In this document: piece after piece, positions 1-11,654 of the stretch
How positions within the stretch are numbered: position 1 is the first letter of the stretch
How the letters are laid out: the number at the start of each line of letters is the position of its first letter
NCBI GenBank assembly: GCA_020746835.1
Contig: JAGPNK010000015.1
Location: 744,001 to 808,000, forward strand
Direction of reading: 5' to 3'
Source of the DNA: Stachybotrys elegans
Taxonomy: Eukaryota > Ascomycota > Sordariomycetes > Hypocreales > Stachybotryaceae
DNA length: 64,000 nucleotides
Position numbers and translations under genes: made by a program
The notes under the pieces: model-generated
Told to the model about the DNA's origin: nothing
Seen by the model: the letters and a program-made list of their open reading frames with translations, nothing else
The model's database searches: none

Positions 1-1974
1 CAGCGTGATGGCGAGCCGGCCATGGCGCGCGAGGAGTCTCTTCAGATCTCTTTCGCGCTGCGAGAAGCAATGCACAAGCTCGAGCGCCTCGAGCCACTTC
101 TATTTGCAGAGTGGGAGGCGAGTCTGATACCGCCATATCTGCAGGTCTACCATACCCGGACACGGATGCGAACCTTGGCAAACGACGTTTTAGATGAAGA
201 GGACGCCGCACACATACTATTACTCTTGGACTACATCGGTCAGGCGTTTGGGTCACATTATCGCGAGGCAGACGAGCTATTTGAAGAATGTTTAGTGACT
301 CGGAAGCACCTGGACAAGCTTTTCGGTCCAAACAAGGTTGTTGTTACCATGGAAGATGGTGAGCCTGTGGCTTACACCTCGCTGATTTGCCCGTCCCCTA
401 CGCCCGAAGACAGGCCGGTGTCTCTTAAGTGTTACAACTGGACATTCGACGGTGCCTTTCACAGAGAAGAAAGAGACCTCCAGATCCCATGGCCTGCGAA
501 GGATGATGGACCCATCGCCATCACCGACCTTGAAATATACCCGCTACGATTCGATCCTAGTAGCCAGCTTGAGCAGACTCTTCGCGATCGTGGTACCATG
601 TTTTGGTCTTGTAGGAGGAGGAACTTCCTGGGATACATAGCTCAGATAGCGTCTTTTGAGGTCCAAGTGGTGAGGCAACCCGGTGTACGCAGGCAACTGG
701 CCTTTTCCACATCATGCTGACCTCAGAGTAGTCCAATCCTCGCTACATGGTTGATATGGCCACTTACCGCGAGCTCCACAGCAAGGAACAAGGCCAGACC
801 GTCGTTACGCAAGGCGACTTGGACGAAGGGGTGATGAATTCTAGTGAACCGCCAGAGGATCCTTTTATCCTACTTCTGCCGCCAAGAATCCGGGGCTTTG
901 GACTACACGACAAGAAATGGAGTAAGCCACCACTAGTTCTTCCATCGCTCCGTCCATTTACGATGTCTAACATGAAGGGAAAGGGACGCTGCTTGTCAAA
1001 TACCTCCGTCCCATCAATTGGAACAAGAAAGCTTTTGAGCTGCTTGTCCTTGATCCACAAAAGAAAGAGCTCATCGAAGCCATGGTGCGCCTGCACATAT
1101 CGTCGAGCATGTCCACTGATGTCATCGAGGGAAAGGGTAACGGCCTCATTATCCTTCTTCATGGCGGACCTGGGACGGGAAAAACGCTGACGGCTGAGAG
1201 CGTGGCGGAACTGGCGGAAAGGCCACTGTATCGGGTCACTTGCGGCGAAGTTGGCACAGATGCCGAAAGCGTAGAAAGATACCTAGAGAGTGTGTTGTAT
1301 ATTGGCCGCATCTGGAACGCCGGTTTGTCATTCTTTGAAACGTTTCGTTTGCTCATCCGGCTGACCCCAGGTAGTTCTTCTATTGGATGAGAGCGACGTG
1401 TTTCTCGAGGAACGGGAGAAGACCGATCTCCAGCGAAATGCGCTGGTATCCGTGTTCTTGCGCGCGCTTGAGTACTACGAAGGCATTCTCATCTTGACGT
1501 CCAATAGAGGTAAGGCAATACAGCCCCTACATGCCGCTCCACCGACACTGACAACCGTCTCACCCTTAAGTGGGCATCTTTGATGAGGCGTTCAAGTCCC
1601 GCGTCCAGCTTGCGCTGCACTACCCACCACTGAATTACAAGGGCCGATTGGAGATTTGGAACAACATGCTCAATCTGCTCAAGCGGCAGCAGGAGGGCAC
1701 CACCGACAAGCCGCTTGCCGATGGCGAGCGCATCAACTCCGACGAGCTGCGCGACAAGATCGACATCCTGGCGACGGAGAACCTCAACGGGCGCCAGATT
1801 CGCAACGCCATCACCACGGCGCGCCAGCTCGCGCGGTTCCGCAACAGGCCGCTCGGATACTCGCATATTGAGCAGACGATCCGCATCGCGAATGAGTTTG
1901 AGGCTTACGTAGAGAAGACGCACGGGCACAATGCAGGTGACTTTGCGCGGGCAGCAGGGATGCGCTTAGAGTGA
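1..1974 (+). CDS. AAA+ ATPase with DUF7025 domain, 3' part of the gene
   Basis: Five exons can be joined in phase: <1..684, 732..921, 984..1322, 1375..1509 and 1571..1974, giving 583 visible residues. The frame is open to the left edge, so the N-terminus lies outside. The first exon holds a DUF7025-like region; the following exons hold a single AAA core. Visible motifs are Walker A GGPGTGKT, Walker B VLLLDE with the sensor segment ILTSNR after it, and a C-terminal lid helix. Introns are 47-62 nt with GT-AG ends, and the third uses acceptor GTAG so that the frame reads NAVLLLDESD. This fungal family is large, and its cellular substrate is not established; ATP-driven remodelling is inferred from the AAA core. 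Family assignment is firm, function is open. Confidence 0.88.
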
Positions 1975-2479
1975 GGAATAATGTGTCTATAGCAGTGTAT
2001 GAGGCTCAAAGGCAATTTCTAATTATAATATAATGGTCGGGCGGGATAATTCGGAGCATTGGGTGGGTGGTGTCATTCGCGAACGATGCAGCTGTGGATG
2101 TCCAGGAGTTGAAGTGAATCTGACTTATCCGTAAAAGAATCGCAATCTCTCTTGTTACGACATACCCGAGGCTACATTGCTCTTTATGGGCTTTTCGTTC
2201 CACGCTCAAGGTCATTGCTTCGTCATGGGCCTGATAATAGTTGCAAGACCCGACAATAATGACCCCTGAACTAACTCTAACTCGAACTTGTGATACTGAG
2301 ACAAAGACATCCGAAAAGGCCTCCCCCCCCCCTTCCGCCAGTGGCACATTTTGGAACTCGCCAAAGCACAAGCACAGAACGTCACCCGACCGGTTGTCAT
2401 CTCACACAAGCAAGAACCTAGAATGCTTTGGACAACGCCAAATGTTACACAGTCGCAGCTCGCGACCACCAGAACCCTA
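1975..2479. other. Intergenic region between the AAA ATPase and the NLR
   Basis: This is the shared 3' region of two convergent genes. I see no coding signal beyond short chance frames. It contains a C-run near 2323-2332. Polyadenylation sites must lie here for both genes, but none is distinctive. Confidence 0.5.
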
Positions 2480-2604
2480 TCAGAAAAGGTTGTCTCGGGC
2501 CTCGAGGTCGGCGCCCCTATCGAGCAGCAGCCGCGATCGCTTTGTGCCCGTTTTTAGTAGCCCAGAACAATGGTGTCTGGCCATAATTATTCTCCTTCTT
2601 CTCC
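2480..2604 (-). pseudogene. Frameshifted remnant of one more ankyrin repeat of the NLR
   Basis: Directly after the stop codon of the NLR (2607..2605), ankyrin coding sequence continues in another frame: first a segment with NYGQTPLFWATKNGHKAIA, then, after a second shift near 2525, [14 protein letters not shown] before a stop at 2480. Both pieces align to the repeat consensus of the intact repeats upstream. The first shift lies in a purine-rich stretch of AAG/GAG units at 2582-2604, where slippage would be easy. No GT-AG intron of normal length restores the frame. I read it as repeat-tail decay; assembly error is the alternative. Confidence 0.7.
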
Positions 2605-3000
2605 TTAGATTTCAGCGCCATGACCAAACAGCAGCTGCGCAATTGCTTCATGCCCCTCGTAAGAAGCACAGTATAGGGGCGTCCGGCCATAGAGATCCTT
2701 TGGATTAATATCAGCGCCTTTATCAAGCAGCTGCCGCACAACTGCTTCGTGCCCCTCGTAAGAAGCGCAAAATAGGGGTGTCTGGTCAAAGTCATCCTTT
2801 GAATTAATATCAGCGCCTCTATCAAGCAGCAGCTGCACAATCGCTCTATGCCCCTTGTAAGCAGCCCACAATAGGGGCGTCTGGCCAGACCTACTCTCCG
2901 TCTTCCCCTCAATGTCAGCGCCATTGTCAAGCAGTAGCCGCACAACCGCCTCGTGCCCGTTCTCAATAGCCTGGAAGAACGGCGTCCGGGCGAACACGTT
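2605..3000 (-). repeat. Tandem near-identical ankyrin-coding repeats, about 99-nt period
   Basis: The 3' end of the NLR contains successive copies of a 33-codon unit. On the plus strand the phrase 'tgcccctcgtaagaagc' recurs one period apart (about 2651 and 2750), together with 'aataggggtgtctgg'/'aataggggcgtctgg' variants and 'attaatatcagcgcc'. Such internal similarity favours copy-number change by unequal recombination or slippage. Confidence 0.75.
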
Positions 3001-5724
3001 CCGATAAATTACGAACCAAGCTGAGTAAGCCTCCGAATCTGGGTCACAAATGTCCAGGGCGAGACGCATTGTGCCATCATCATAGCTGTTAATATGGGCC
3101 TCACAGATATGAGTGCCCCAATATATGGCCGAATATTCTAACAGGGCGTTGTCATTGTTGTAGCGGCTAGCTTCCACATTTGCATCTGGATGACTAGCTC
3201 TGGAGTTGAAGAAGTTGAGATAGAGTACGCAGAGCTTGGCGAGAACGGCGTGTGCATGACGGAGAGTGATTGAGTGATGCCAACGTAACCCTGACGGAGC
3301 AGTTGCAGGCAACGGCGATTCCGCAAGGAGAAACTCTCGGGCAGTTTGGTGAAGGAAATAAATCTTGCCATGATGAACCGAGACGAACAATCCACAACAT
3401 GATCTGAGACTCGACTTAAAGTTCTTTTCTTCCTCTAGGTCGAGATCTTGAAAAGACCGCGCTGTGTCCTCTATGTTCACGGCGACGTTCATTTCCGAAA
3501 GTGTGAGCGGCCGACTTGCTGCTAAGATAATACTCAAGACCTTGCGAGCGATCGGGTTTCCCTTAGGCTTGCTAAGAATCTGCTCATATGCCTGGTTGAC
3601 ACTCTCTGGCAGCGTTGCGATCGTGGACTCGACCCCTGTTTGCGTCGTTTTGAAGACTTCTTTACTCAGGTAGTCGAATACAAGATATACCCAGAGGTAC
3701 GTACGGTGCTGGATTCTGAGCAGTCGTTTTGCCAGGTGGTCTGTGACTGAAGCAGAGAGCCGTTTGTCCTCGGCTAGCTGTTTGACTCGGTATTCGATGA
3801 CACGGTTTACTTCTTGACTGATACTCTCCGACTCTTCCTCTCCTGGTATACGGATATACGGAAAAGCAGCCAACAGACCCTGGAACTTGGATACGATCTG
3901 CTCATACGGGCGGCTCGTCAGAAGGTATTTCAAATTGTCGAGGCCTGACTGGTTGCCACGGAATTGGTTCTTCACATTCAGCATCAGGTCCTCGAACTCT
4001 GATTCAGCGCATTCGTCCAGGGCATCCAGGACCATGACGACAGGTCCGGCTTGGGGATCCCGCACGGCATTTCGTAGGACAGCCCAGAGCGACCTAGTGG
4101 AATTGATTAGACCTCTCCCGTCCTTACGCAATTGCTTCATGGCATGTTCGATTAGCGACGGCTTCTGAGAGATGAGCTGATGGAGCAGAGCACAGAGTGC
4201 TTGGCGGACTGTGTTCTGATCCTGGTCTTTGAAGAAGAAGTAGCAGATGGTCGCCGATCGTGGCAGGCCATGGTCGATCAGGTACTTTGCCAAGACCGAC
4301 TTTCCACACCCAGGGTCCGCTGAGACTAGTAGTGGCCCTGATTCCTGTTCCAACCATCTCTGGAAGTTGCGGTGTCTGAGGAACCACAGACATGTGTCTT
4401 CAACTCGGGTTTCCACGCGATCTTTGTACCACTCGTACGTGGCATCCTTGCTGCTGTTGGTAAGACGGAATAGTTGAAGGCACTTGTTTTGCTCGTCGGT
4501 CAGTTTCTGCTTGACTGCGTCTTCATGGATCTCAAGCTGCTTCCGAGCAATGTTTCTGACCTCTTGGAGGCCTGTCGTAGTCGCAAAAGTTAATACTTAT
4601 TAATAGGAAGATTCTCAGGCTGATTCTAACTGACCATAAAGAACATCGCCGATCTTCTTCTCAACCTCAATCTTATTTGGGGGAATTCGACGGAGAAGAT
4701 CTTTCGCATACGCCGCTGCCGCCATTGCCGCATACCCTTGCCAATCCTTGTTCTTATGGGTATCTGAGTAGTCGCATATACCGCGAATCACCAGACAGGG
4801 AAACTGGTTCATCAGACCTGCGGCTTCCATTTCAAAGCACAAAACGTCCTTCTCTGCTGCAAGTCGATCCCGAGCTAGAGCGTCCTTCATCAACTGATTG
4901 GCTGAAGCAATCAGGCCGTAGTGAATGGCCGGGTTATCTTCTTCTTCGGTCCGCTCGGCCCGCCGTATCAGCTTGGATGGGTCATTACCACAAACTGTTT
5001 CGCAGGCTGACGCATCATCTACCGGATGGACAGCTTCGCTCTGATAGAGTCTGTCGCTGCTTGGGTCCGGCCGCTTGTACTTTTTCCGAAGTCTTGGCTT
5101 CTTCTCCAGAATGCTTTTAATAGCATCCTCAAGGTGATGACCCTCGGCCTCATACTCGGCTCTAATGTCAGTCAGGGCGCTGCGCAGAAGTGTGGGAGGC
5201 TGGTTCAAGAATCCTGTAGTGCGGAACGTCTGGTCCTGGATTGTCTTGCCGAAATCATACTGGAACACGCCACCCTTCCCATCGCTAGGAGCGCTGACCA
5301 CGATATCACCCAGCCGGATGTCGTGCCTCCGACTTGGTGCACCACCGCCAATGCCGACCATTAGACCGATCCGGACATTGGGAAAGCTGTGCAGCATATC
5401 ACCCGCGACTCTTGTTGCAGCAGATATACCGTACTCCCCGTCGGGCAAGACGGCTATAACGACGTTATGTTTGCCAATTCTTCCCAATGTGTAGACGTTG
5501 TTGTCATTGGGGGACACATATTGCGGTCGATCGTGTTTTTCGTCAAGAAACGCTTGTGCGGCAACGTATTCGGTACCAATGGCGCAAATCCACCCGACGG
5601 CGTACTCATCATTCGCAAGTGTGTTGGTCGCTAATGTCCGCGCGTCGGGGGCTGTCTTCCTATATTTATCGCCGGCCGCAATGTCGTGGCCGTCATCAGA
5701 ACCCCTGCTCCGCTTCGACGCCAT
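2605..5724 (-). CDS. NOD-like receptor: PNP_UDP-NACHT-ankyrin (STAND) protein
   Basis: Two exons, 5724..4635 and 4571..2605, encode 1018 residues; the 63-nt intron has donor GTCAGT and joins in phase to read LYGLQEVRN. Residues about 40-360 are a nucleoside phosphorylase-like domain ([14 protein letters not shown] glycine loop seen as VGIGGGAPS; later [10 protein letters not shown] and RGICDYSD). A linker carries the fungal signature [11 protein letters not shown]...YEWYKDRVE. The NACHT module has Walker A DPGCGKS and Walker B MVLDALDE. The C-terminus has about four ankyrin repeats ([16 protein letters not shown] type). This architecture belongs to fungal NLRs linked in some cases to allorecognition or regulated cell death; the trigger of this one is unknown. 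The repeats are very alike at DNA level, as in rapidly evolving NLR repeat arrays. The repeat domain is cut short by a frameshift. Confidence 0.93.
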
Positions 5725-6097
5725 CTAGACGCGTTTCTTGCGCAGTTGGTTACGCTCGGCGGTCAGGTTCTTCCAAGGTTTGACTGCTGCAACTTTCTGA
5801 AAGCAGCGCCAAACGCCCAGCACCCATCTTGGAGCAAGAATGGTGAAGGAGAAGCAGAATGAGGCTCAGCACTGCCCCAGTGTCAGCCTGGCGGGCTGAA
5901 CAAAGCGGGGCTGGGCGGATTGCAGCCACGTTAATAATGTCATATTGATTCGTTCTCAAGCCTCCATCAAAAGGGAAGACATGAATACTACAAGAAAAAG
6001 GGTTGCGATCGCGCGATTCAGTAATGCCCCGGGGCTCCGTATCAATCAAGTCAATATCATTTATCGCTTAATTAATCTACAGACACGAACGAAAACA

Positions 6098-6124
6098 AAG
6101 AAGAAGAAGAAGAAGAAGAAGAAG
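6098..6124 (+). repeat. (AAG)9 microsatellite
   Basis: Nine perfect AAG units follow a purine-rich lead-in, in non-coding sequence upstream of the NLR gene. It is a simple slippage-prone tract. Confidence 0.9.
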
Positions 6125-6331
6125 CATAAAGCGGCCAAGACACAGGGATATCATCTACCTGTCCAGTTGCACTCTGGTCGACGGACTAGTCTACTACATA
6201 TGACCCAAACCAAACCAAACCACAACAACGGACTGCTATTCATATCTCAGAGTATGTCCCATTATTCATCGTCGCTTTCGTGAGACTCGAGAGCAGTGGT
6301 AGAGCCGCTGGTACGCATAGGCTGATTCTCT

Positions 6332-6676
6332 CTATTTGACCACTTGGCAGCAAGGACGGGCTGCCGCAGCCGAGAAAGGAAATATACCAGACAATGAAGC
6401 GACAAATCTCTCGGCGTCCAATGCACGTCGCTTCCAGGCTTTGAGCTTCCGTTGCAGCTTAACATTCCGTGCCTTCATACGCTTCCGCTCTGCCTTTATG
6501 TATTCCAGCTCAGTAGACACCATATCTAGCCGGACCATTGCCTCGGTCAGTCGGTCTTGCGTGTTGCCTGTAAATCTTTCAACTCCTTTGTCATCCAGTT
6601 GGCATGCATGATCTGGATGCTTTGGATCTAGTTAATTATAGGCACCATTATTCATAGACTCGGGGTTTGGGCGCAT
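6332..6676 (-). pseudogene. Interrupted ORF for a basic helical (coiled-coil-like) protein
   Basis: One minus-strand frame reads from ATG 6676 (MRPNPESMNNGAYN) to a TAA at 6634..6632, then continues in the same frame as LDPKHPDHACQLDDKGVERF and a heptad-like basic helix (MVSTELEYIKAERKRMKARN and onward) to a stop at 6332. Composition on both sides of the stop looks coding, and the frame also continues upstream of the ATG. Either an intron removes the stop, although the only GT-AG pair tightly around it is 18 nt and implausibly short, or this is a gene fragment with a nonsense change. No family was recognised. It lies just downstream of the HNH gene on the same strand. Confidence 0.4.
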
Positions 6677-6725
6677 CGTCGGGATAGTGCCGACAGCACA
6701 CCTGCCATCCAAAGGTATGGATTAC

Positions 6726-8624
6726 TCAGAGCCGAGAAGTCGGGCTCTTGATGGACGGTGTGGCTGATTGCTGCTGCTGGGTGCGCGTCCGGACCGCGAG
6801 AGCTGGGTCACCTTTCTCATCGCCCGCGGGCGGAGGACGCGGCCGGTTGGTGCGTGAACCCAAAGGCGTGGGCGACCCTGCGTCCGTGGCCGTTGGCCTG
6901 GGCCTGTCTGCGAGGCTTACACGACCACTTGCAGGACCATAGGTGCGAACAATGACCGGGGCATCACTCTCTGCGTCCAGGACATGGACATGAGATGATG
7001 TTTCGCCGGCGCGAATCCTTGCCCGTCCACGTCGCTCTTCCTCGTCCTCGTCCTCCTCGCGCCAAATGTCGGCAGCACCTGAGATAGCAGTAAGGCGTAT
7101 GCACGCCCACTGGATCTGCATCATTTTCAGGAAGCGCGATGCTTCCTCCTCATCGGCAAAGTTAAATTTAACCTGCCGACCCGACTGGATGGGAGCACGG
7201 GTCCCGGAATGGGAATCACCAACTAACCCAGTGGGGGGGTTTGGCGGCAGTTGCTTCAGCACGTTGCCGTCCTTTTCGTCGCCGGTCGTACCGGCCTCCC
7301 AATCCTTGACTTCCCTGAGAAGGCGATGGAGGTCATTGTCGTCGCCGGAGAGTTTCATTAGCTTTTGAGCAAATTCCTTATCTCTCTGAGGCATCCAGCG
7401 AAAGATGCAGACGACTCGGTATTTCCCATTGACCATGGTCACCTCTGGCTCGGGTTCAAATCCCCAGGAGGCATTTCCCCACGACGCATGGAGTTTGGGG
7501 TTGAGCGGCACCATGTTCCATGATCGATCGGAAGACCCAAGCTTGTCATGACCACGGAGGTCGTCCTCCAGGCCTGGGATGGCATCCATGAAGCCATCTC
7601 CGAAGAGCGAACGTACGCCTTCTATAACCTTTCCGGTCTTCTCGACGTTGCCAGTCGAGTTGTTCCATGTGAATGGAATAATATGGCACACTTGCGGCTT
7701 CCCTTCTCCTGTCACGACGCATGCATTACCATCGCGTTCCAGACACAGGTCCCTCTGTTTCTTGCTGTGATAAACCTTCTTCCCCTTCCCTCCCTTCTTC
7801 TTGCTCTTCTTCTTCTGGCTCTTCTTCTTCTGAGGGGTTGCGGCTGCAGAAGATGCCAAAGGGACTTGGTGTCCTGAGGCGGATGTACCTCTTTTGGCCG
7901 GAGACGAGGGTTGCTCATCTTTGCGGTGTCGTTTGAGAGGCTGAGGAGATTTGGATGGGGTCGTGACGGATGCTGCCCCTGTCGCCTTGCCCTTGGTGTC
8001 AGATTTCGGGGTCTTGGGGGTTTGTTGGCCGTCATGGTCATCATCATCGCGCTCGTGCTCGCGCTCCTCGTCCTCCTCGCACCCCTCGTCCTCGTCCTCA
8101 GCCTCCTGATACTGGCCCTCCGCCTCCTCCTGATCTTCCTTCGTCTTCTCGTCGTCGTCGTCGCCGTCTTTAAACCTTGCAAGGACTAGGTAGGACATGT
8201 TAGCGATTCACTCATTCACTTAGAAGCCAGTCGAACAAACGAAATGGGATAGCTCACAGTGTCGACAAAGGTTTTCTAATTGGGTCATGGTCAGAGCCAA
8301 GTTCGGCCCGTTCAGAGCAGCCGCATCCATCATGCAACCGGCAAGGACATAAAATGGTATCGGAGGCATCTTGCCGTATTTGGCCATTCGATCAAGCTCC
8401 GGTCGCATGCGCTCGAGGCGCCGCTCGACGTCGTCGATGTCAAGCATCTTGACAGCTCGCTGGTGGATGTGGTAGTCGCTGATGATGTGAACAAAGTGTG
8501 GTTCGGGCTCTTCGACAAACACAGCATAGGGCAAGCGCGATTTTCCAGAAAGCTGCAGGTTCAAGTTAGAGTGTGCTTTCGACCGCGCTTTCGACTGCGC
8601 TTTCGAAAGCTTGTTGGTCGGCAT
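6726..8624 (-). CDS. HNH endonuclease-domain protein (fungal HNH_2 type)
   Basis: Two exons, 8624..8258 and 8185..6726, with a 72-nt intron (GTGAGC...CTAG) give 608 residues. The N-terminal 130 residues contain the family segment with paired regular helices (DIDDVERRLERMRPELDRM). A long acidic and then basic low-complexity linker follows (poly-D/E, then KKKSQKKKSKKKGGKGKK, nuclear-localisation-like). The HNH module has CLERDGNACVVTG, the core VCHIIPF and later NMVPLNPKLHASWG. The tail is arginine/proline rich. This is an expanded, lineage-variable fungal family whose function is not known; nuclease activity is only inferred from the motif. A second member lies at about 25.5 kb. The A/G-rich linker is a slippage-prone insertion. 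Confidence 0.85.
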
Positions 8625-10037
8625 CTTTATATAGTTAGCAAGGCACTGCCTAAAGTGGATGGATGGATCAGCATCACCCGCAGGCGTGGCGTGGTGTGTG
8701 TGGGGATTCTGGGGAACAAGGTTGGAGCCGACAGACCTTAAGGGATCAACCTCTGGCTGAAGGTTGCGCGTGTGTCTCGAAAGGCTGAAGAAAGAGCATG
8801 GAGTGACAATCTGAGAGAAAGAGGGCGTGGGAAACCAAGTAGAGCAGCGAATCGGCTAAGAACTTGTGATGGTGGTGTTGATGGCGACGGCGATGGTGAA
8901 GAGAGAAGAGGAATCAAGTCTGGACCGGCTGCAAGTACGGTTTGCTTTTGTAGAAAATGTCCTCCTCTTGCTGCCGTCTCAGAATTGACAAGCCGGCCAC
9001 TCTTCTTGGTTTCTTGTTGGGACTTGACGGTAATTGAATTGTGTATGCGCGGGTGCTTGCCGTTGAGGTTTCCAGCTTGCGTTTACACAGGTTGGCATCG
9101 TGAGAAGCAACAAGACCAAGAAAGACATGTACCTCGAGCGAAAAGATACATGGAAACCCAACTCCACCCAGCGTTGAACATCAGGCTTCTTCAAGCACTA
9201 CGGGTATCGAAAACTTGCAGGTACTGCCACTTGGGATACTGATGGCCAGGCAGGTAGCCACTGTATGACCTTAGAGGTAAGTGGGTCCCTATTCCGTCCC
9301 GGAGGGTCAAACTGCACATCAATGTTTCTGTGATACAAGCTTGCCCACAAGGTAGATATCTGCCTACCAGGAGGGAACCCAGCCAAAGCCAGGCAGAGCC
9401 ATTCTTGTTTTTGCTTTCCTTGGCTCTTTTCACTTGGTTGGTAGGGGATGAGAGAGACCACTCTTACAATGCTTCCCTGCGTTTCCCTTCTGCTGTTCCT
9501 GCTTTTTCCAGCTTTTTCCAGAGCATGGAATTAATGACCATTGTACGAGTATTACCTCTACGCATGAAGGCAGTGTTTGGCATACACTGAATTGAATCTG
9601 AACCAACGTGAAGGAATCATTTACCCCTGCTTTAGGCACCTGACGAAACACATCACGATCCCCTGGATTCTCCGCCGTGCTGCTACCCGCTGAATTCCGA
9701 AGCAACGTAGCAATGGATCGATCATGTTTGGTACTATAAGGCCTGCAGGTGGACGCATCCAGAGTGCTAGGCGTTTGACTCCAGTGCCATCCAGCACAAT
9801 CTCCGAATCGCTCGCGCAGTCTGTCCAATCAACTCCCGTCCACGCAGTCGTCTTTGCTTCATTCTGCGGTTGCTATTCGTTCCGCTCCAACATTGCTTGC
9901 GTTTGCAAATGGGACATGCCGCTTCGTGCTTCACCACGCACAGCCCCACGGACAGACCGAGGTGGTGAGACACGGCAGCTCGAAATGTCGGCGAATCGTG
10001 AGCATTGGCAATCATCTACCACGCGTTCCGTCATATG
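8625..10037. other. Intergenic region, no convincing gene
   Basis: This separates the HNH gene start from the 3' end of the APH-like gene, both on the minus strand. Frames up to about 156 codons exist on both strands, but none shows a domain, a consistent splice pattern or coding-like composition. It contains the HNH promoter. Confidence 0.5.
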
Positions 10038-11654
10038 TCAGACAAGCATACTCTCCAACAGACCAGCTGCACCCTTGTCCTCCCAATGCACAATCTTGGC
10101 CTCGCTCTTCTCTCGCACCTTGCGTGACACGCACTCCACCATGGCGCTCTTCTGCTCTTCGGATAACTGACTCAACCTCTCCTGGTGATCCTCGACCTCG
10201 TTGGGCCCAAAGTAACGCTGGTCGAGAAACCTCCACCAGACAAAGTCAAACGACCAGCTCTTCCTTGCTGCATAATTGACCATCCACCTGCGCGTGGCCC
10301 AGCTTTCCCGCATTCGCTCCGAAAGCAGCTTTTCCGTTGGCTTGCCTTGCTGCAACGTCAAGCCCTTCAAGCTGGCGTCTAGACCCTGCTCCGCCGCCAT
10401 CTTGTCCTCCTCGGCCCGGAGGACCCGAAGAAACGTCTCCAAACGGGGTTCATACGCCTTCATCCACCCATCATAACCATCTTCCCAGTCCTCTGGCTCG
10501 AGGAGAAGGAGCCACCATGGAGGATCAAATGCGAACTGCGCGGGCGCGACGTGTGCAAATTCCCAGTCTATGACGCCGACAACCTTCAAGTCTTTGTCAA
10601 GGAGGACGTTAGTTGGCCGGAGGTCTTCAGAGAACAGCCTGAATTGGCCATCAAATTCCTTTGTCTCGTCAAAAAGCTGTCCCCGGATGGCGAGTTGACG
10701 GTACAGAAGGCGTGCCACGTATTTGTCACGCGCATCGTCTTCATCCTCCACAGCGTCGTTGTGCTGGAAGGCGAGTTGTATCATGTGCATATCGCTTAAT
10801 GCGCGGTACCACTCCTCAGCTGTCGAGTATGTCTTGGTCCTTGTCGGTAGTACGCTTGGGGGCGCATTGGTATGGATAGAGATGTCGTTCATATTCGCGG
10901 TCAATGGCCGGCCTCCAACGAACACAGACCCATCCCTTGGGTCCTCAATCAATGAACCTATTCGAGGGAATTGAAGATGGGATAGTTGAAGGAGAATGTC
11001 GGCCATCTGCGAATACAAGTATTCCAACTTCTCCTCGGTGATATTTGGATCCAGTACCGGTCGTTCATCAATATCGCGTTTCGGATCAAGCAAGGCTCGG
11101 GACATATTTTGATGGTGCTCAATATAATCCATAATGATGAAGGGACCCAGGCCAGTAGGATTATCCTTGGCAGTACCATGACAATAAACACGGGGCACAG
11201 GAATCGATGTATGTTCAGCAACGTATCGCATCGTCGCCACCTCATACAAGACCTTCTCCTCGGAAGAACCCACAACGTCTATAAAAGGGTCAGTAAGGCC
11301 GGGCAAAGAACCTGATCTGGATATGTTACATTACCCACCTTTGACGGGAACCCTCATAATAACCGAAGTGCCGTCCTCGTATTCCAATTGATAGACGGTA
11401 TTGTAGCCACCTCTGACAGCAGAATGCATTTTCTTTCCCTTGCCCGGCTTGTGCTTCAAGATGAAGGCTACCACGGAGGCGTAGACGTCGCTGGTGCGGA
11501 CAGAGGCATCCCACTCGTCCATATCATTCTCCAGCTTCTCCCAGACGAGATCATCCTTCTGCATGCATTTGAGTCGCAGCTTTGCATACATGATTCCAGT
11601 TCTATTCCCGGCACGCGTCGCAGACGAGTATGGGGAGGGCGAAATATCGGACAA
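10038..11654 (-). CDS. APH/aminoglycoside phosphotransferase-like kinase
   Basis: Exons 11654..11339 and 11278..10038 (60-nt intron, GTGGGT...TTATAG) encode 518 residues and join as VPVKDVVGSSEEKV. The N-lobe shows YNTVYQLEYEDG (nucleotide-loop region), RVPVK (ATP lysine) and the glutamate-bearing helix EVATMRYVAEHTSIPVPRVY. The catalytic loop reads LFSEDLRPTNVLLD, where the family usually has H-x-D, and the metal-binding loop is VIDWEFAHVAP, followed by FDPPWWLLLLEPEDW. This is the common fungal APH family of small-molecule or protein kinases; no substrate can be assigned. The catalytic His is Ser here, while Asp and Asn are kept. It is transcribed in the same direction as the M14 peptidase gene upstream. 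Confidence 0.88.

Larger units (their letters stand above)
5725..6725. other. NLR upstream region with microsatellite and a broken ORF
   Basis: The stretch upstream of the NLR start holds a perfect AAG trinucleotide run and, at its far end on the minus strand, an interrupted coding-like frame listed separately. No other gene is evident. It must contain the NLR promoter and the 3' end of the HNH gene that stops at 6726. Confidence 0.5.

Noticed and set aside
7440..7475. GGGTTCAAATCCCC, resembling a tRNA B box.
   Set aside because: It lies inside the HNH coding exon, and no matching acceptor stem or anticodon arm is visible.
8772..9242. A 156-codon plus-strand frame.
   Set aside because: No domain, no signal, poor initiation context, and composition like the surrounding non-coding DNA.
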